Part shown: in pieces, positions 26,952 through 35,890 of the stretch
Layout of the letters: each line of letters opens with the position of its first letter
Numbering within the stretch: position 1 is the first letter of the stretch
NCBI GenBank assembly: GCA_963846855.1
Contig: CAWJXK010000008.1
Coordinates: 1,922,001 to 1,986,000 of the forward strand
Length of the DNA stretch: 64,000 bases
Source: CAIWHR01 sp963846855
Lineage (GTDB): Bacteria > Pseudomonadota > Gammaproteobacteria > Burkholderiales > Casimicrobiaceae
Direction: 5' to 3'
Notes under the pieces: generated by a model
The model's input: only the letters and a program-made list of their open reading frames with translations
Database searches by the model: none
What the model was told of the DNA's origin: nothing
Made by a program: the position numbers and the translations under genes

Positions 26952-27725
26952 TCAGTGCGGGTTCAGCGTTTCGGCGAGACTCTCGAGATTCAACGGCTTG
27001 ACGTGGATCAGGCCGCCCCGCGGAGCGTCGATGTCGGCGATGAGAAGAAAGGAAATCGAGACGACCAGCGGCATCACCAGCAGAAGGTTGCGTTCCCGCT
27101 TGGCGTTGCGCACGCCGTAGCCGACCAGAAAGTTGCAGCAGATCGCGATGGCCGCCATCAGGATCCATGCGGCGTGCGGAATCCGGTTCCACCAGGCGGC
27201 CTGCGTATACCCCTGCGAATTCAGCACGTCGTTCATTCCGACGACCGCGACCGCGGAGATCGGCGTGGGTTGCGCAATGGCCGGGCCGCGCACGGCGGCC
27301 CAAAGCTCGTTCTGGAGCGGGGCCGTCTTGCGGTTGATGGCCTCAAGTTCGGCGGCGTCGACCACTTCGTAGAACTCGACCCGGTAGGCGGTATATCGCG
27401 CGAGGAGCTCGCGCACGCGGGCCCCGTCCGCGGCGGGGAGCAGATCGGCGCGCACATACTCGGTGCCGATCGCATTGGCTTCCGCTTCCTCCAGGTTCTT
27501 GCGCTGGTCATACCGGTTGATCGCCATCGAAAAGCTGAAGCCGATGATGAGGCCGAGCAGCGTGAGCGCAGCCGCCAGGACAACGCCGAAGTCCTCTCGG
27601 GTGCCCTCGTCGAATGTTTGCTGCCTGGCGGCGACGCGCGCGCCCGCATGGGAGGACAGCCAAAGTACGACAACCGTGACCACGCAGAGCACGATGGGAT
27701 GGTCGGTAAGGGGGAACGGAAACAT
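26952..27725 (-). CDS. DUF4239 (bestrophin-like) membrane protein
   Basis: The 257-residue protein has two hydrophobic helices at the N-terminus, a soluble central region (about 70-170) beginning INRYDQRKNLEEAEANAIG, and two more helices before the C-terminus. That is the DUF4239 layout, sometimes called bestrophin-like. Function is not established. A second member of the family lies at 50482-51249. It is convergent with the peptidase gene. Confidence 0.75.
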   Translation of the reverse strand: MFPFPLTDHPIVLCVVTVVVLWLSSHAGARVAARQQTFDEGTREDFGVVLAAALTLLGLIIGFSFSMAINRYDQRKNLEEAEANAIGTEYVRADLLPAADGARVRELLARYTAYRVEFYEVVDAAELEAINRKTAPLQNELWAAVRGPAIAQPTPISAVAVVGMNDVLNSQGYTQAAWWNRIPHAAWILMAAIAICCNFLVGYGVRNAKRERNLLLVMPLVVSISFLLIADIDAPRGGLIHVKPLNLESLAETLNPH

Positions 27726-28060
27726 TGGGAATCGCTCTCATCTGATGGGCGGCAGGGAATGCCCGGACGGGCGAACGAGACTGTAGCCGAAAACCGTGGG
27801 CGCAGGCCCCCGGGTCGTGCCTGACCAACCGTTCCGGCGGTCGAACAAGCGGCCGGTTTACGGGTGGGCGGCGTCGCGGTGACACCAACTGTTGCCCGCC
27901 GGGGCATTTCGCGCCTCGCGCTGCACCGCGATATCGCGGCCTTGTTGATCTGCCCCAAGGTTTCGGCACCCGGCAGACCCAACAATGGGCCTCACGCGTC
28001 CGCCAGAGACCCCGGGAAGCACTCCCGACCGGGGCATCGGACCCGACAGGAGATCCGTCC
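27726..28060. other. 335-bp intergenic region ahead of the 2-oxoacid oxidoreductase operon
   Basis: This region separates two divergent transcription units and should contain both promoters. I see no open frame with coding character. The only clear signal is AGGAGA eight bases before the TTG start of the gamma-subunit gene. Confidence 0.45.
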
Positions 28061-28621
28061 TTGTTGCAGATCATCATCCAGGGCCGCGGCGGCCAGGGTG
28101 CGCAGACGGCCGGCAGCCTGCTGGCGATGGCGTTCTTTGCCGAGGGGCGCGCCGTGCAGGCGTTCGCGAGCTACGGCGGCGCGCGCCGCGGCACACCGGT
28201 GAGCTCGTTCATCCGCGTCGACGACCGGCCGATCCGCGTGCGCTGCGACATCGAGCGTGCGGACGCGATCCTGTGCTTCGACGCGAGCCTGCTCGAAGGC
28301 CGGTTGCTGGCGGCTGCCCACGCGGACACGCTGATCGTCGTCAACTCGTCGCAGTCTGCAGACGCGTTCGCGGCGAAGCTGCCGGGCTTTCGCGTGGTTC
28401 CCGTCGACGGCATCGCGATCTCGCGCCGCCACGGGCTGGGCCGGATCGTCAATTCGGCGCTGCTGGGCGCGCTCGCACGCGCGATCGGGTCGCCCGGCCT
28501 CGAGGCGCTGACGCGCGTCCTGACCGACGAGGTTCCGAAGCTGCGTGACGAGAACATCGCCGCCTGCGAGGACGGCTATCGCTGCGTCGATGCGCAACTC
28601 GAACCGGTGACCGCGGCATGA
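28061..28621 (+). CDS. 2-oxoacid:acceptor oxidoreductase, gamma subunit
   Basis: The 186-residue protein is the gamma domain of pyruvate/2-oxoacid:ferredoxin-type oxidoreductases, which oxidatively decarboxylate a 2-oxo acid to an acyl-CoA. The signature is IIIQGRGGQGAQTAGSLLA at the start. The start is TTG at 28061 (another TTG follows directly), supported by AGGAGA upstream. It overlaps the next gene by four bases, the first of three tight junctions in the operon. Confidence 0.88.
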   Translation: MLQIIIQGRGGQGAQTAGSLLAMAFFAEGRAVQAFASYGGARRGTPVSSFIRVDDRPIRVRCDIERADAILCFDASLLEGRLLAAAHADTLIVVNSSQSADAFAAKLPGFRVVPVDGIAISRRHGLGRIVNSALLGALARAIGSPGLEALTRVLTDEVPKLRDENIAACEDGYRCVDAQLEPVTAA

Positions 28622-30273
28622 ACGCGAACGAAGAAATCCCGAGCATCTGGACAACGGGCTCCACGGACGTGTTCAAGACCGGCACATGGCGCGCCGCGCT
28701 GCCGCAGCACATTCACGCTCCGTCGCCCTGCCACGCGGCGTGTCCTGTGGACGGCGACATCGCCGAATGGATCGGACGCGCACGCGAGCGCGACTTCCGC
28801 GGCGCCTGGGAGATCCTCACTCGCCACAATCCGTTTCCCGCGATCGCCGGGCGCATCTGCCATCACCCGTGCGAGGCCGCCTGCAATCGGGCCGGTTACG
28901 ATTCCTCGCTGGCGATCTGCCGGCTCGAGCGTCTCGTCGGCGACATGGCGCTCGAGAACGGATGGGCGTTCGCCGCGGTCAGGGCGCAGCGCACCGAACG
29001 CATCGCCGTCATCGGAGGCGGACCGTCGGGCCTCTCGGCCGCCTTCCACTTGCGACGGCGCGGCTACGCAGTCACCGTGTTCGAATCCCGGCCCGAGCTG
29101 GGCGGCGTCATGCGCCACGGCATTCCCACGTATCGCCTCGCGCGCTCGGTGCTCGACGGCGAGATCGCCCGAATCGTGGCGCTCGGGGTCGAGGTCCGCT
29201 GCGAATCGGTGGAGACGAGCGAAGCGTTCGAGCGCCTGCGCCGCGAATTCGACGCCGTCTACGTCGCCGTGGGAGCGCGCTGCCAGAAGCACCTCCCGAG
29301 GCTCGACTACACGCGCCCGTGGATGATGGATGGCGCCGACTATCTCGCGCAGGCGAATGCCGGCGCCCCGCCTGCACTCGGCCGTCGGCTCGTGGTCGTC
29401 GGCGGAGGCAGCGCCGCGCTCGACGTCGCGCGGAGCGCGCGGCGCGCGGGCCATGCGGTCACCCTCCTCGTGCTGGAACGTGCGGCGGAGATGCCGGCGC
29501 AGCGCGAGGAAGTCGCCGAGGCGCTGGAGGAAGGCGTCGTGCTCGTCGACGGCGCGATGCTGAACGAGGCCATCGAAGCCGGCAGCGCAGGCCTGCGGCT
29601 GGAATGCGTGAAGGTGAACTTCGCCGCCGGTGCGGCGCGAGGTCATTTCACGGTGACGCCGATCGCCGGCAGCGAATTCCGGCTCGAGGCTGACGCGATC
29701 GTCGTCTCGATAGGCCAGGACCCCGACCTAGCGCCTTTCGCTGCGGCCCTCGACACCGAAGGCGCGCTCATCAGCGCGGGCGCGCGCCAGGCGACGAGCG
29801 CCGAGCGCGTGTATGCGGGCGGGGACGTCGCGAGCATGGCGCGCTTCGTGACCGAGGCGATCGGCATGGGACAGCGCGCCGCGCAGGAGATCGACCGCGA
29901 GCTCACCCGACGCACCGATTCCGATGTCGGTGCGTGGACCGAGCCCGTCGTTGCACTGCCGGCGATCAACACGTTCTACCACCCCGAACAGGCGCGCGCG
30001 ACGGAGCGGCGGGTGCCGCCCGAACAGCGCATCGCGACCGATGCGGAAGTGCAGATCGGGCTTGCGCTCGACGAGGCGCTCGCCGAAACCGGGCGCTGCT
30101 TCTCGTGTGGCACTTGCATCCACTGCGACAATTGTGTGATTTACTGCCCCGATCTCGCGGTCAAGCGGACGGAGGACGGCTATGTCGTGCTGACCGACTA
30201 TTGCAAAGGATGCGGCCTCTGCGTCAAGGAATGCCCGACCGGGTCGATGAAAATGGTCGAGGAGAATCGTTGA
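28618..30273 (+). CDS. Fused GltD-like FAD oxidoreductase and ferredoxin-type Fe-S subunit
   Basis: This 551-residue protein probably moves electrons between the oxidoreductase core and NAD(P). An N-terminal Fe-S segment (CHAACPVDGDIAEWI, ICHHPCEAACNRAG) is followed by an FAD/NAD(P) module like the small subunit of glutamate synthase (VIGGGPSGLSAAFHLRRRG). The C-terminus is a ferredoxin domain with CFSCGTCIHCDNCVIYCP and CKGCGLCVKECPTG, enough for two [4Fe-4S] clusters. In phenylglyoxylate:NAD oxidoreductase these roles are on separate FAD and ferredoxin-like subunits, so this looks like their fusion. It is coupled to the gamma and alpha genes. Confidence 0.87.
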   Translation: MNANEEIPSIWTTGSTDVFKTGTWRAALPQHIHAPSPCHAACPVDGDIAEWIGRARERDFRGAWEILTRHNPFPAIAGRICHHPCEAACNRAGYDSSLAICRLERLVGDMALENGWAFAAVRAQRTERIAVIGGGPSGLSAAFHLRRRGYAVTVFESRPELGGVMRHGIPTYRLARSVLDGEIARIVALGVEVRCESVETSEAFERLRREFDAVYVAVGARCQKHLPRLDYTRPWMMDGADYLAQANAGAPPALGRRLVVVGGGSAALDVARSARRAGHAVTLLVLERAAEMPAQREEVAEALEEGVVLVDGAMLNEAIEAGSAGLRLECVKVNFAAGAARGHFTVTPIAGSEFRLEADAIVVSIGQDPDLAPFAAALDTEGALISAGARQATSAERVYAGGDVASMARFVTEAIGMGQRAAQEIDRELTRRTDSDVGAWTEPVVALPAINTFYHPEQARATERRVPPEQRIATDAEVQIGLALDEALAETGRCFSCGTCIHCDNCVIYCPDLAVKRTEDGYVVLTDYCKGCGLCVKECPTGSMKMVEENR

Positions 30274-31445
30274 ACGCCCGCGACGCCACCGCGGCGCAGG
30301 CCAGGGCGATGCTGTTGACCGGCAACCACGCGGTCGCATGGGCTGCGCGCCTCGCCCGACCCAAGGTCGTCCCCGTCTACCCGATCACGCCGCAGACGCC
30401 TATCCTCGAGAAGCTCACCGAATTCCAGGCCGCCGGCGAATTCGACGCCGAGATCGTCACCCCCGAGTCGGAGCATTCGGTGATGTCGGCGTGCATACCG
30501 GCCTCGCTTGCAGGCGTGCGCGTGTTCACCGCGACGGCGTCGCAGGGCCTGCTGCTGATGCACGAGCTGCTCCACTATGCGAGCGGGGCCCGGGCGCCGA
30601 TCGTGATGGCGAACGTCAACCGGACGCTCGCATCGCCGTGGGCGTTCTGGCCCGACGAGACCGACAGCCTCGCGCAGCGCGATACCGGCTGGATCCAGTA
30701 CTACACGGAAAGCGCGCAGGAGTCGCTCGATACGGTGATCCAGGCCTTTCGCGTGGGCGAGCGCGTGCTGCTGCCCGTGCTGGTCAATCACGACGCGTTC
30801 TACGTATCGCACGCGCTGGAGCCGGTGGTGGTACCGTCGCAGGATGACGTCGATGCGTACCTGCCGCCCTATGCACCCCTGCACCGGCTCGATACGGAGA
30901 ACGTCGAATCGTGGGGAAACGTGGTGACGCAGGACATGTTCTACCGCCACCGCCAGGCGATCGGCGACGCGTTTGCCGAGGCGCTTGTGGTCGCGCAGGA
31001 CGCCGATCGAGAATGGAAAGAGCTCACCGGCCGCGGCTATGGGCTGATCGAGCGCTACCGCTGCGAGGACGCCGACATCGTCATCGTGACGATGGGAAGC
31101 ATGTGCGGCACCGCGCGTGACGCGGTCGACGCCATGCGTGACGACCGGCTCAAGGTCGGCCTGCTGAAAGTGCGGCTGTTCCGCCCATTGCCGGTCGAGA
31201 CTTTGCGAACCGCGCTCGCCGGTGTTCCCGATGTGCTGGTGCTCGATCGCAACTATTCGCCCGGTCACGGCGGCGTGCTGCACCAGGAATTGCGCGCGGC
31301 GCTCTATGGCGTGCGCGACGCGCCCCGCCTCCACGGCTATCTTGCCGGCGTCGGCGGCGTCAACGTCTCGCCGCAGAAGATCGCCGAGTTCGCCCGCAGG
31401 GCCGCCGCCGGCGAAGCCGCGACGGAATCCGTCTGGGTCAGGTGA
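30270..31445 (+). CDS. 2-oxoacid:acceptor oxidoreductase, alpha subunit
   Basis: The 391-residue alpha subunit holds the pyrimidine half of the thiamine diphosphate site. It begins with LTGNHAVAWAARL and the hallmark VYPITPQTPILEKL, and keeps the Glu-containing TPESEHSVMSACI segment. The start is a TTG overlapping the previous stop, with GAGGAG five bases before it; the frame upstream is a shadow. The substrate is not given by the sequence. Similarity in organisation to aryl-glyoxylate oxidoreductases and the nearby phenylacetate genes make an aromatic 2-oxo acid attractive, but pyruvate-type substrates are not excluded. Confidence 0.87.
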   Translation: MNARDATAAQARAMLLTGNHAVAWAARLARPKVVPVYPITPQTPILEKLTEFQAAGEFDAEIVTPESEHSVMSACIPASLAGVRVFTATASQGLLLMHELLHYASGARAPIVMANVNRTLASPWAFWPDETDSLAQRDTGWIQYYTESAQESLDTVIQAFRVGERVLLPVLVNHDAFYVSHALEPVVVPSQDDVDAYLPPYAPLHRLDTENVESWGNVVTQDMFYRHRQAIGDAFAEALVVAQDADREWKELTGRGYGLIERYRCEDADIVIVTMGSMCGTARDAVDAMRDDRLKVGLLKVRLFRPLPVETLRTALAGVPDVLVLDRNYSPGHGGVLHQELRAALYGVRDAPRLHGYLAGVGGVNVSPQKIAEFARRAAAGEAATESVWVR

Positions 31446-31450
31446 CACGA

Positions 31451-32374
31451 ATGGAGATATTCGAGCTGCACGAGGATTCGATGATGTGCCCCGGGCACGC
31501 CGCCTGCCCCGGATGCGTCGACGCACTGTCCGTGCGTCACGTGCTGGCGACGCTCGGGTCGAAGACGATGGCGGTGGTGCCCCCGTCGTGCATGGCGATC
31601 ATCGCCGGCCCGCAGCCCTACAGCTCGCTCAAGATTCCCGTCTACCAGCCGACGTTGGAATCGAGCGCGGCGGCGGCCACCGGGCTGCGCCGCGCGCTCG
31701 ACGCCCGCGGCGAGCACGATACCCACGTCGTCGTCCTCGCCGGCGACGGCGGCACCTACGACATCGGCTTCCAGTGCCTGTCGTCCGCCGCCGAGCGCAA
31801 CGAGAATTTCATCTACATCTGCCTCGACAACGAAGGCTACATGAACACCGGCGCGCAGAAATCCTCGTCGACGCCGCATCTCGCCCGGACCGGCTCGACG
31901 CCCGCGGGCAAGACCTCGCGCAAGAAGAACCTGGTCGAGATCATGGCGGCGCACGAGGTCCCGTACGTCGCCACGGCAAGCGTCGGTCACCTGGCCGACA
32001 TGCTGCGCAAGGTCGAGAAGGCGAAGGCGATCCACGGCACGCGCATCATCACGTTGCTGATTCCCTGCCTCGACGGCTGGGGGCTGCCCGACGACGCGGG
32101 TCTGACCGCGGCACGCTATGCCGTGGAGTGTGGTGCCTATCCGCTCTACGAAGTCGAGAATGGGCGCACCTACACGCTCAATCACACCTCGAAGTCACGA
32201 CCCGTGAGCGACTACCTCGCGCTGCAGCGCCGCTTCCGCCATCTCGGTCCGGCCGATATCGAAATGCTGCAGGCCGAGGTCGACGACAACTGGGCGCGAC
32301 TCAACGAGCGCGTCGGGACCGGTAAGCGTGGCGCCGTCGGCGCGGTCGACCCTTCCAGCCCGATGAGTCTCTGA
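31451..32374 (+). CDS. 2-oxoacid:acceptor oxidoreductase, beta subunit (ThDP-binding)
   Basis: The 307-residue beta subunit binds the diphosphate of the cofactor through GDGGTYDIGF and, further on, NEGYMNTGAQ, the GDG...N thiamine-binding fold. The N-terminus has cysteines in CPGHAACPGC that fit an Fe-S cluster of the enzyme core. The ATG at 31451 has AGG eight bases ahead; a GTG at 31442 overlapping the alpha-subunit stop is an alternative start. It ends the operon and is convergent with the next gene. Confidence 0.88.
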   Translation: MEIFELHEDSMMCPGHAACPGCVDALSVRHVLATLGSKTMAVVPPSCMAIIAGPQPYSSLKIPVYQPTLESSAAAATGLRRALDARGEHDTHVVVLAGDGGTYDIGFQCLSSAAERNENFIYICLDNEGYMNTGAQKSSSTPHLARTGSTPAGKTSRKKNLVEIMAAHEVPYVATASVGHLADMLRKVEKAKAIHGTRIITLLIPCLDGWGLPDDAGLTAARYAVECGAYPLYEVENGRTYTLNHTSKSRPVSDYLALQRRFRHLGPADIEMLQAEVDDNWARLNERVGTGKRGAVGAVDPSSPMSL

Positions 32375-32459
32375 CCACTGTTGCGGTGGCGCGGGAGGCG
32401 AACCGGCCGTGCTCTTCGCACAACCGAAATAGGCACGGCGGCCCCGGGCGTCCTTCAGA

Positions 32460-33812
32460 TTACTGCACCGGCGTCCACACGGTGAGCCCGCCGCACGGCT
32501 TCACCGGCGAAGGCACGAAGCGCGCCTCCGCGCGGTCCGCAAAGGGCACGCATGCCGGGACCCTTCCTTCGGGCGCGGTCGGCAGGTCGATGTCATTGCA
32601 TAGCACCGGCCCCGAGGTCACGAGCGCGTCGCGATAAGCCATGTTGCGCGCCGACGGAAGGCCGTCGTGGTACTCCACCCAGTGGACCTGGAAAAGCGCG
32701 ATTTCCCGAGGAAGCTCGAACGCCGATCGGTCGCCCGCGGCGGCATCTGCGGGCGTCAGCGGCTCGAGACGCCACGTGCGGCGCGGGTCGGGCGGAACGA
32801 GCGGCCGCCACCGGTCCTCCACCGCGTCGTAGCGGCACAATCCCGTCACCTTGAACATGACGGGCTTGTCGTGCGATCGCAGCCACGACTCGTCGACCTT
32901 GAGCGCGGTGTAGCCAGTCTGCGGCTCGCGGCGCACGACGACGGCGTGGAGATCGGGTGGCTCGGGAATCGCACGTTTCACGACCACGCGCGGCTCCTCC
33001 GGCGGCGGCGCAAAAGGCTCGAGCTTGCCGCAGCCGTCGAGCTGCGCCCAGCGCGACGTGCGAAACCCCGTTGGAATCGGAATGGTCGCGTTGGGGGCGA
33101 TCTCCAGATTCATCGCCGTGCCGACGCGAACTTCCGCAGGACAGGCCTCGGCCAGCGTGACGACGATCCTCGCCGGCCGCGGCACCGATTTGTCCCCGAC
33201 GCGAACGAAACCCTGCGGGACGATGCGCGTCCTCGCGTCGAGGATGTCCTGCATGCGCATTGGAGCGGGACGCAGCTGGAACGTCTGGCCGACGGGCATG
33301 CGCATCACGTATTCCTCCGCAATGCCTGGCTCGCCGCTGCGCCGAATCCGCGTGCCCGTTCCACGCGCGACTTCTTCCTGGCACGCCTTTGCGCAGGGCT
33401 CGCGCCAGAACGGACCCACGCCATTGCCGATGTTCGGAACGAGCACGCGCACGTCCCACGCGTCGATCCGCTCGCCGTTCTCGTCGAGCGTCTCGTAATG
33501 AAGTCGCGCCAACGTGCCCGGCGGATGCAGACGTGGGCCGATCGTCATGCCGATGGGCGCTTCGCCCGCGGTCTGCGCCCACGCGATGAGCATTCGTTCA
33601 CGCTCCCGGGGGTCGCGCGGCAGGTTGGTCTCGGCGGCTTCGAGCGCGGTGTAGGCGTCCTGCCACCGGGTGCCGGTGCCGTAGAAGAAAGACTCCACCC
33701 AGCCCCCGTACGGCGTCATCGCGATGCCGCCTACCAGCAGGAGCAGGACCAGGCCGATCCACTCGAGCGTGGTCCGTTGCGTGCGCGGGCCGGTGTTGTC
33801 GGGGGATGTCAT
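32460..33812 (-). CDS. Membrane-anchored protein of unknown function
   Basis: The 450-residue protein has one N-terminal hydrophobic helix (LEWIGLVLLLLVGGIAM) and a large, probably periplasmic, remainder rich in proline and arginine. I do not recognise a domain. Scattered cysteines (CAKAC, CGKLEPF, CRYDAVED, VLCNDID and more) could form disulfides, in keeping with a periplasmic location. The ATG at 33812 was chosen because the membrane segment follows it. It is 32 bp downstream of a dehydrogenase gene and may be the last gene of that operon. Confidence 0.65.
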   Translation of the reverse strand: MTSPDNTGPRTQRTTLEWIGLVLLLLVGGIAMTPYGGWVESFFYGTGTRWQDAYTALEAAETNLPRDPRERERMLIAWAQTAGEAPIGMTIGPRLHPPGTLARLHYETLDENGERIDAWDVRVLVPNIGNGVGPFWREPCAKACQEEVARGTGTRIRRSGEPGIAEEYVMRMPVGQTFQLRPAPMRMQDILDARTRIVPQGFVRVGDKSVPRPARIVVTLAEACPAEVRVGTAMNLEIAPNATIPIPTGFRTSRWAQLDGCGKLEPFAPPPEEPRVVVKRAIPEPPDLHAVVVRREPQTGYTALKVDESWLRSHDKPVMFKVTGLCRYDAVEDRWRPLVPPDPRRTWRLEPLTPADAAAGDRSAFELPREIALFQVHWVEYHDGLPSARNMAYRDALVTSGPVLCNDIDLPTAPEGRVPACVPFADRAEARFVPSPVKPCGGLTVWTPVQ

Positions 33813-33844
33813 GCGGCGCGCAACCGCGAGGCCGGGTGCCTCGC

Positions 33845-34867
33845 CTACTTCGCCAGCTCGACCGCGACGCCGTCGCGGGCGCTTGCCAGCAAGGCCTGCA
33901 GCGTCAGGGCGATGTCGATCGACTCGTCCGGCGTCACGCCGGTCCAGCGATCCCATCCGAGCGTCACCAGGTCGGAAAACGATTCCGCTTCCGCGAGAAA
34001 GCCATCGGTCGTCGCGTTCTCGATCGTTTCGCGCGGCGCCTCCCACCCTGTGCCCCGCCTCACCTCGAGGTTCGCCGGAAACGCGGCGGACGTGTCGTTG
34101 AGGTAGGTCGTGCCGATCGAGCCCGCGTCTCCTCCGACGAACGCGTGGCGGTGCCGCGCGGTTGCGAAGCTGGTCGAGATCTGCGCCAGCAGGCCGTTGC
34201 CGTGCTCCAGCGACGCTATGAGCGTGCGGTCGACGCCGCTTTCTGCACGGTCGGCCATGGCGTGAACGCGGCTCGGCCGCTCGCCGGCGATCATCCGGAC
34301 CAGGCTGACCGGATAGCAGCCGGCGTCCATCAGCGCGCCACCCGCGAGCGCCGGATTGAGCCGGATGTTGGACGGATCGCTCATTGGAAAACCGATCGAC
34401 GCCTGGATGAATCGCACCCGCCCGATCGCGTTGGCCGCGAGGAGCTCGCGCAGCTTCAATGTCTGCGGCTGCGCGCGATAGGGATAGCCCTCGACCAGGC
34501 GCACGCCACGGCGCTTCGCCGCGTCGAACATCGCGCGGGCGTCCCCTGGCGACGTCGCGAGCGGCTTCTCGCACAGCACGTGCTTGCCCGCGGCGATCGC
34601 CAGGAGCGACCACTCCGCATGCATGGTGTTGGGAAGCGGATTGTAGATCGCCTCGATCGCGGGATCCGCCAGCAACGCCTCGTAGCTCGAATACGCGTGA
34701 GGGATTCGCATGTCGCGGGCGAACGTCTGCGCCTTGTCGGCGTCGCGGCTGGCCACTGCGGTCACCTCGACCTTTCGCGACGGGCGAACACCATCGGTGA
34801 ACTGACGCGCGATCCTGGCCGCGCCGAGAATGCCGATCCTAAGTCGGTGTGGCGACGATGGATTCAT
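33845..34867 (-). CDS. Gfo/Idh/MocA-family NAD(P)-dependent dehydrogenase
   Basis: The 340-residue protein has the Rossmann start RIGILGAARIARQF and the hallmark GKHVLCEKPLATS, where the EKP lysine is the catalytic candidate. The C-terminal beta-sheet domain is intact. Members oxidise sugars, inositols and related cyclic polyols. The position after two 3-dehydroshikimate dehydratase-type genes suggests a role on a quinate- or shikimate-like carbocycle. The ATG at 34867 precedes the NAD motif. Confidence 0.86.
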   Translation of the reverse strand: MNPSSPHRLRIGILGAARIARQFTDGVRPSRKVEVTAVASRDADKAQTFARDMRIPHAYSSYEALLADPAIEAIYNPLPNTMHAEWSLLAIAAGKHVLCEKPLATSPGDARAMFDAAKRRGVRLVEGYPYRAQPQTLKLRELLAANAIGRVRFIQASIGFPMSDPSNIRLNPALAGGALMDAGCYPVSLVRMIAGERPSRVHAMADRAESGVDRTLIASLEHGNGLLAQISTSFATARHRHAFVGGDAGSIGTTYLNDTSAAFPANLEVRRGTGWEAPRETIENATTDGFLAEAESFSDLVTLGWDRWTGVTPDESIDIALTLQALLASARDGVAVELAK

Positions 34868-35005
34868 GTTGGAGGCTCTTCGAAGGTCGCGCTGGTAATT
34901 CAGCAATGGCACGGAAACACACCCGCCTCCCGCAGCATGGCTCCGCTGGAAGGGTTGCCGCACGGGACACGTGCCAGTCCTGCGGCACGAACGTCGTGCC
35001 GCCGC

Positions 35006-35890
35006 TCACTGCGCGCTGCGCATCCGCTCGACGTTCGGCACCGGCAGCGTGCGGCGGAGGACGGTCTCGCCCATCCAGTCGGCAGCGCGGCGCGCGCGGT
35101 CGGCGACGGTTTCCGCGGGCAGCTTGAGATAGTCGTCGTTGTAGACGTCGAAGCTGTAGTCGCCGAAATAGCCGAGCTTGTCGAGCTGCCGCACCAGATC
35201 GGCCAGCGCGTCGCTGTGCGCCCCTTCGCCGGGAAATACCCGGAAATGCGTGGCCGTCGCGTCGTGCTCGGAGGCCGAGCGGAATTCGTTCCACATGAAG
35301 TCCGACAGCTGCACGAGGTACGTCTGCTCCGGATCGAGCGCGTCGATTTCCTCGCGTGGCGCGGGAGTGACCAGCGCGTCGAACAGGTCGACGGCGAGGC
35401 CCAGGCTCGGCGACGCGGCACGGAACACGAGGTCGCGTGCGGTGGCGAAGTCGGGCGCCGTTCGGCTTCCGGTGCGCGCCTTGTACGCGATGCGCACGCC
35501 GAGCGGAATGGCGAGCATCGCGAGCTTGCGCAGGTCGCGCACGGTCCGGTCGGCGTCCGGGTCGGCGTGCGTCGATGTCGTCGCCTCCACCAGCAGCAGG
35601 TTGCTCCCGATCCGGCGGCAGACGTCGAGCATCGATTTCGCGACGTCGACCTTGTATGCGTGCAGCTGGCCATCGAGGCCCTCGAAATCGCACAGCGACT
35701 CCAGCCCGGTGACGCGCAATCCGCTTTCGCGGACGCAGCGCGCGCCCGCCTCCACGCCCGACGGATGCGCGACGACGTCGGCGGCCGAGATCATCACCTG
35801 TGCGAATCCCGCGGCGCGGATCGCCACGAGCTTGCTCTCGAGCGTCCCCGCGAGCGACGCCGTATCCACGCCGAAATCGGCAAAATTCAT
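35006..35890 (-). CDS. 3-dehydroshikimate dehydratase-like TIM barrel (QuiC N-domain-like)
   Basis: This 294-residue protein has the sugar-phosphate isomerase (AP-endonuclease 2) fold, like the N-terminal catalytic domain of pseudomonad QuiC, which dehydrates 3-dehydroshikimate to protocatechuate. Acidic metal-ligand positions are visible in LLLVEATTS and LAVDLFDALV. The ATG at 35890 overlaps the stop of the upstream VOC gene (ATGA). In QuiC the two domains are one polypeptide; here they are adjacent coupled genes. The general isomerase fold is certain; the substrate rests on context. Confidence 0.7.
   Translation of the reverse strand: MNFADFGVDTASLAGTLESKLVAIRAAGFAQVMISAADVVAHPSGVEAGARCVRESGLRVTGLESLCDFEGLDGQLHAYKVDVAKSMLDVCRRIGSNLLLVEATTSTHADPDADRTVRDLRKLAMLAIPLGVRIAYKARTGSRTAPDFATARDLVFRAASPSLGLAVDLFDALVTPAPREEIDALDPEQTYLVQLSDFMWNEFRSASEHDATATHFRVFPGEGAHSDALADLVRQLDKLGYFGDYSFDVYNDDYLKLPAETVADRARRAADWMGETVLRRTLPVPNVERMRSAQ

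Noticed and set aside
32406..32439. Terminator between the convergent beta-subunit gene and the unknown membrane protein (GCCGTGC/GCACGGC)
   Set aside because: Only 7 paired bases with a 20-base loop and no T run on either strand.
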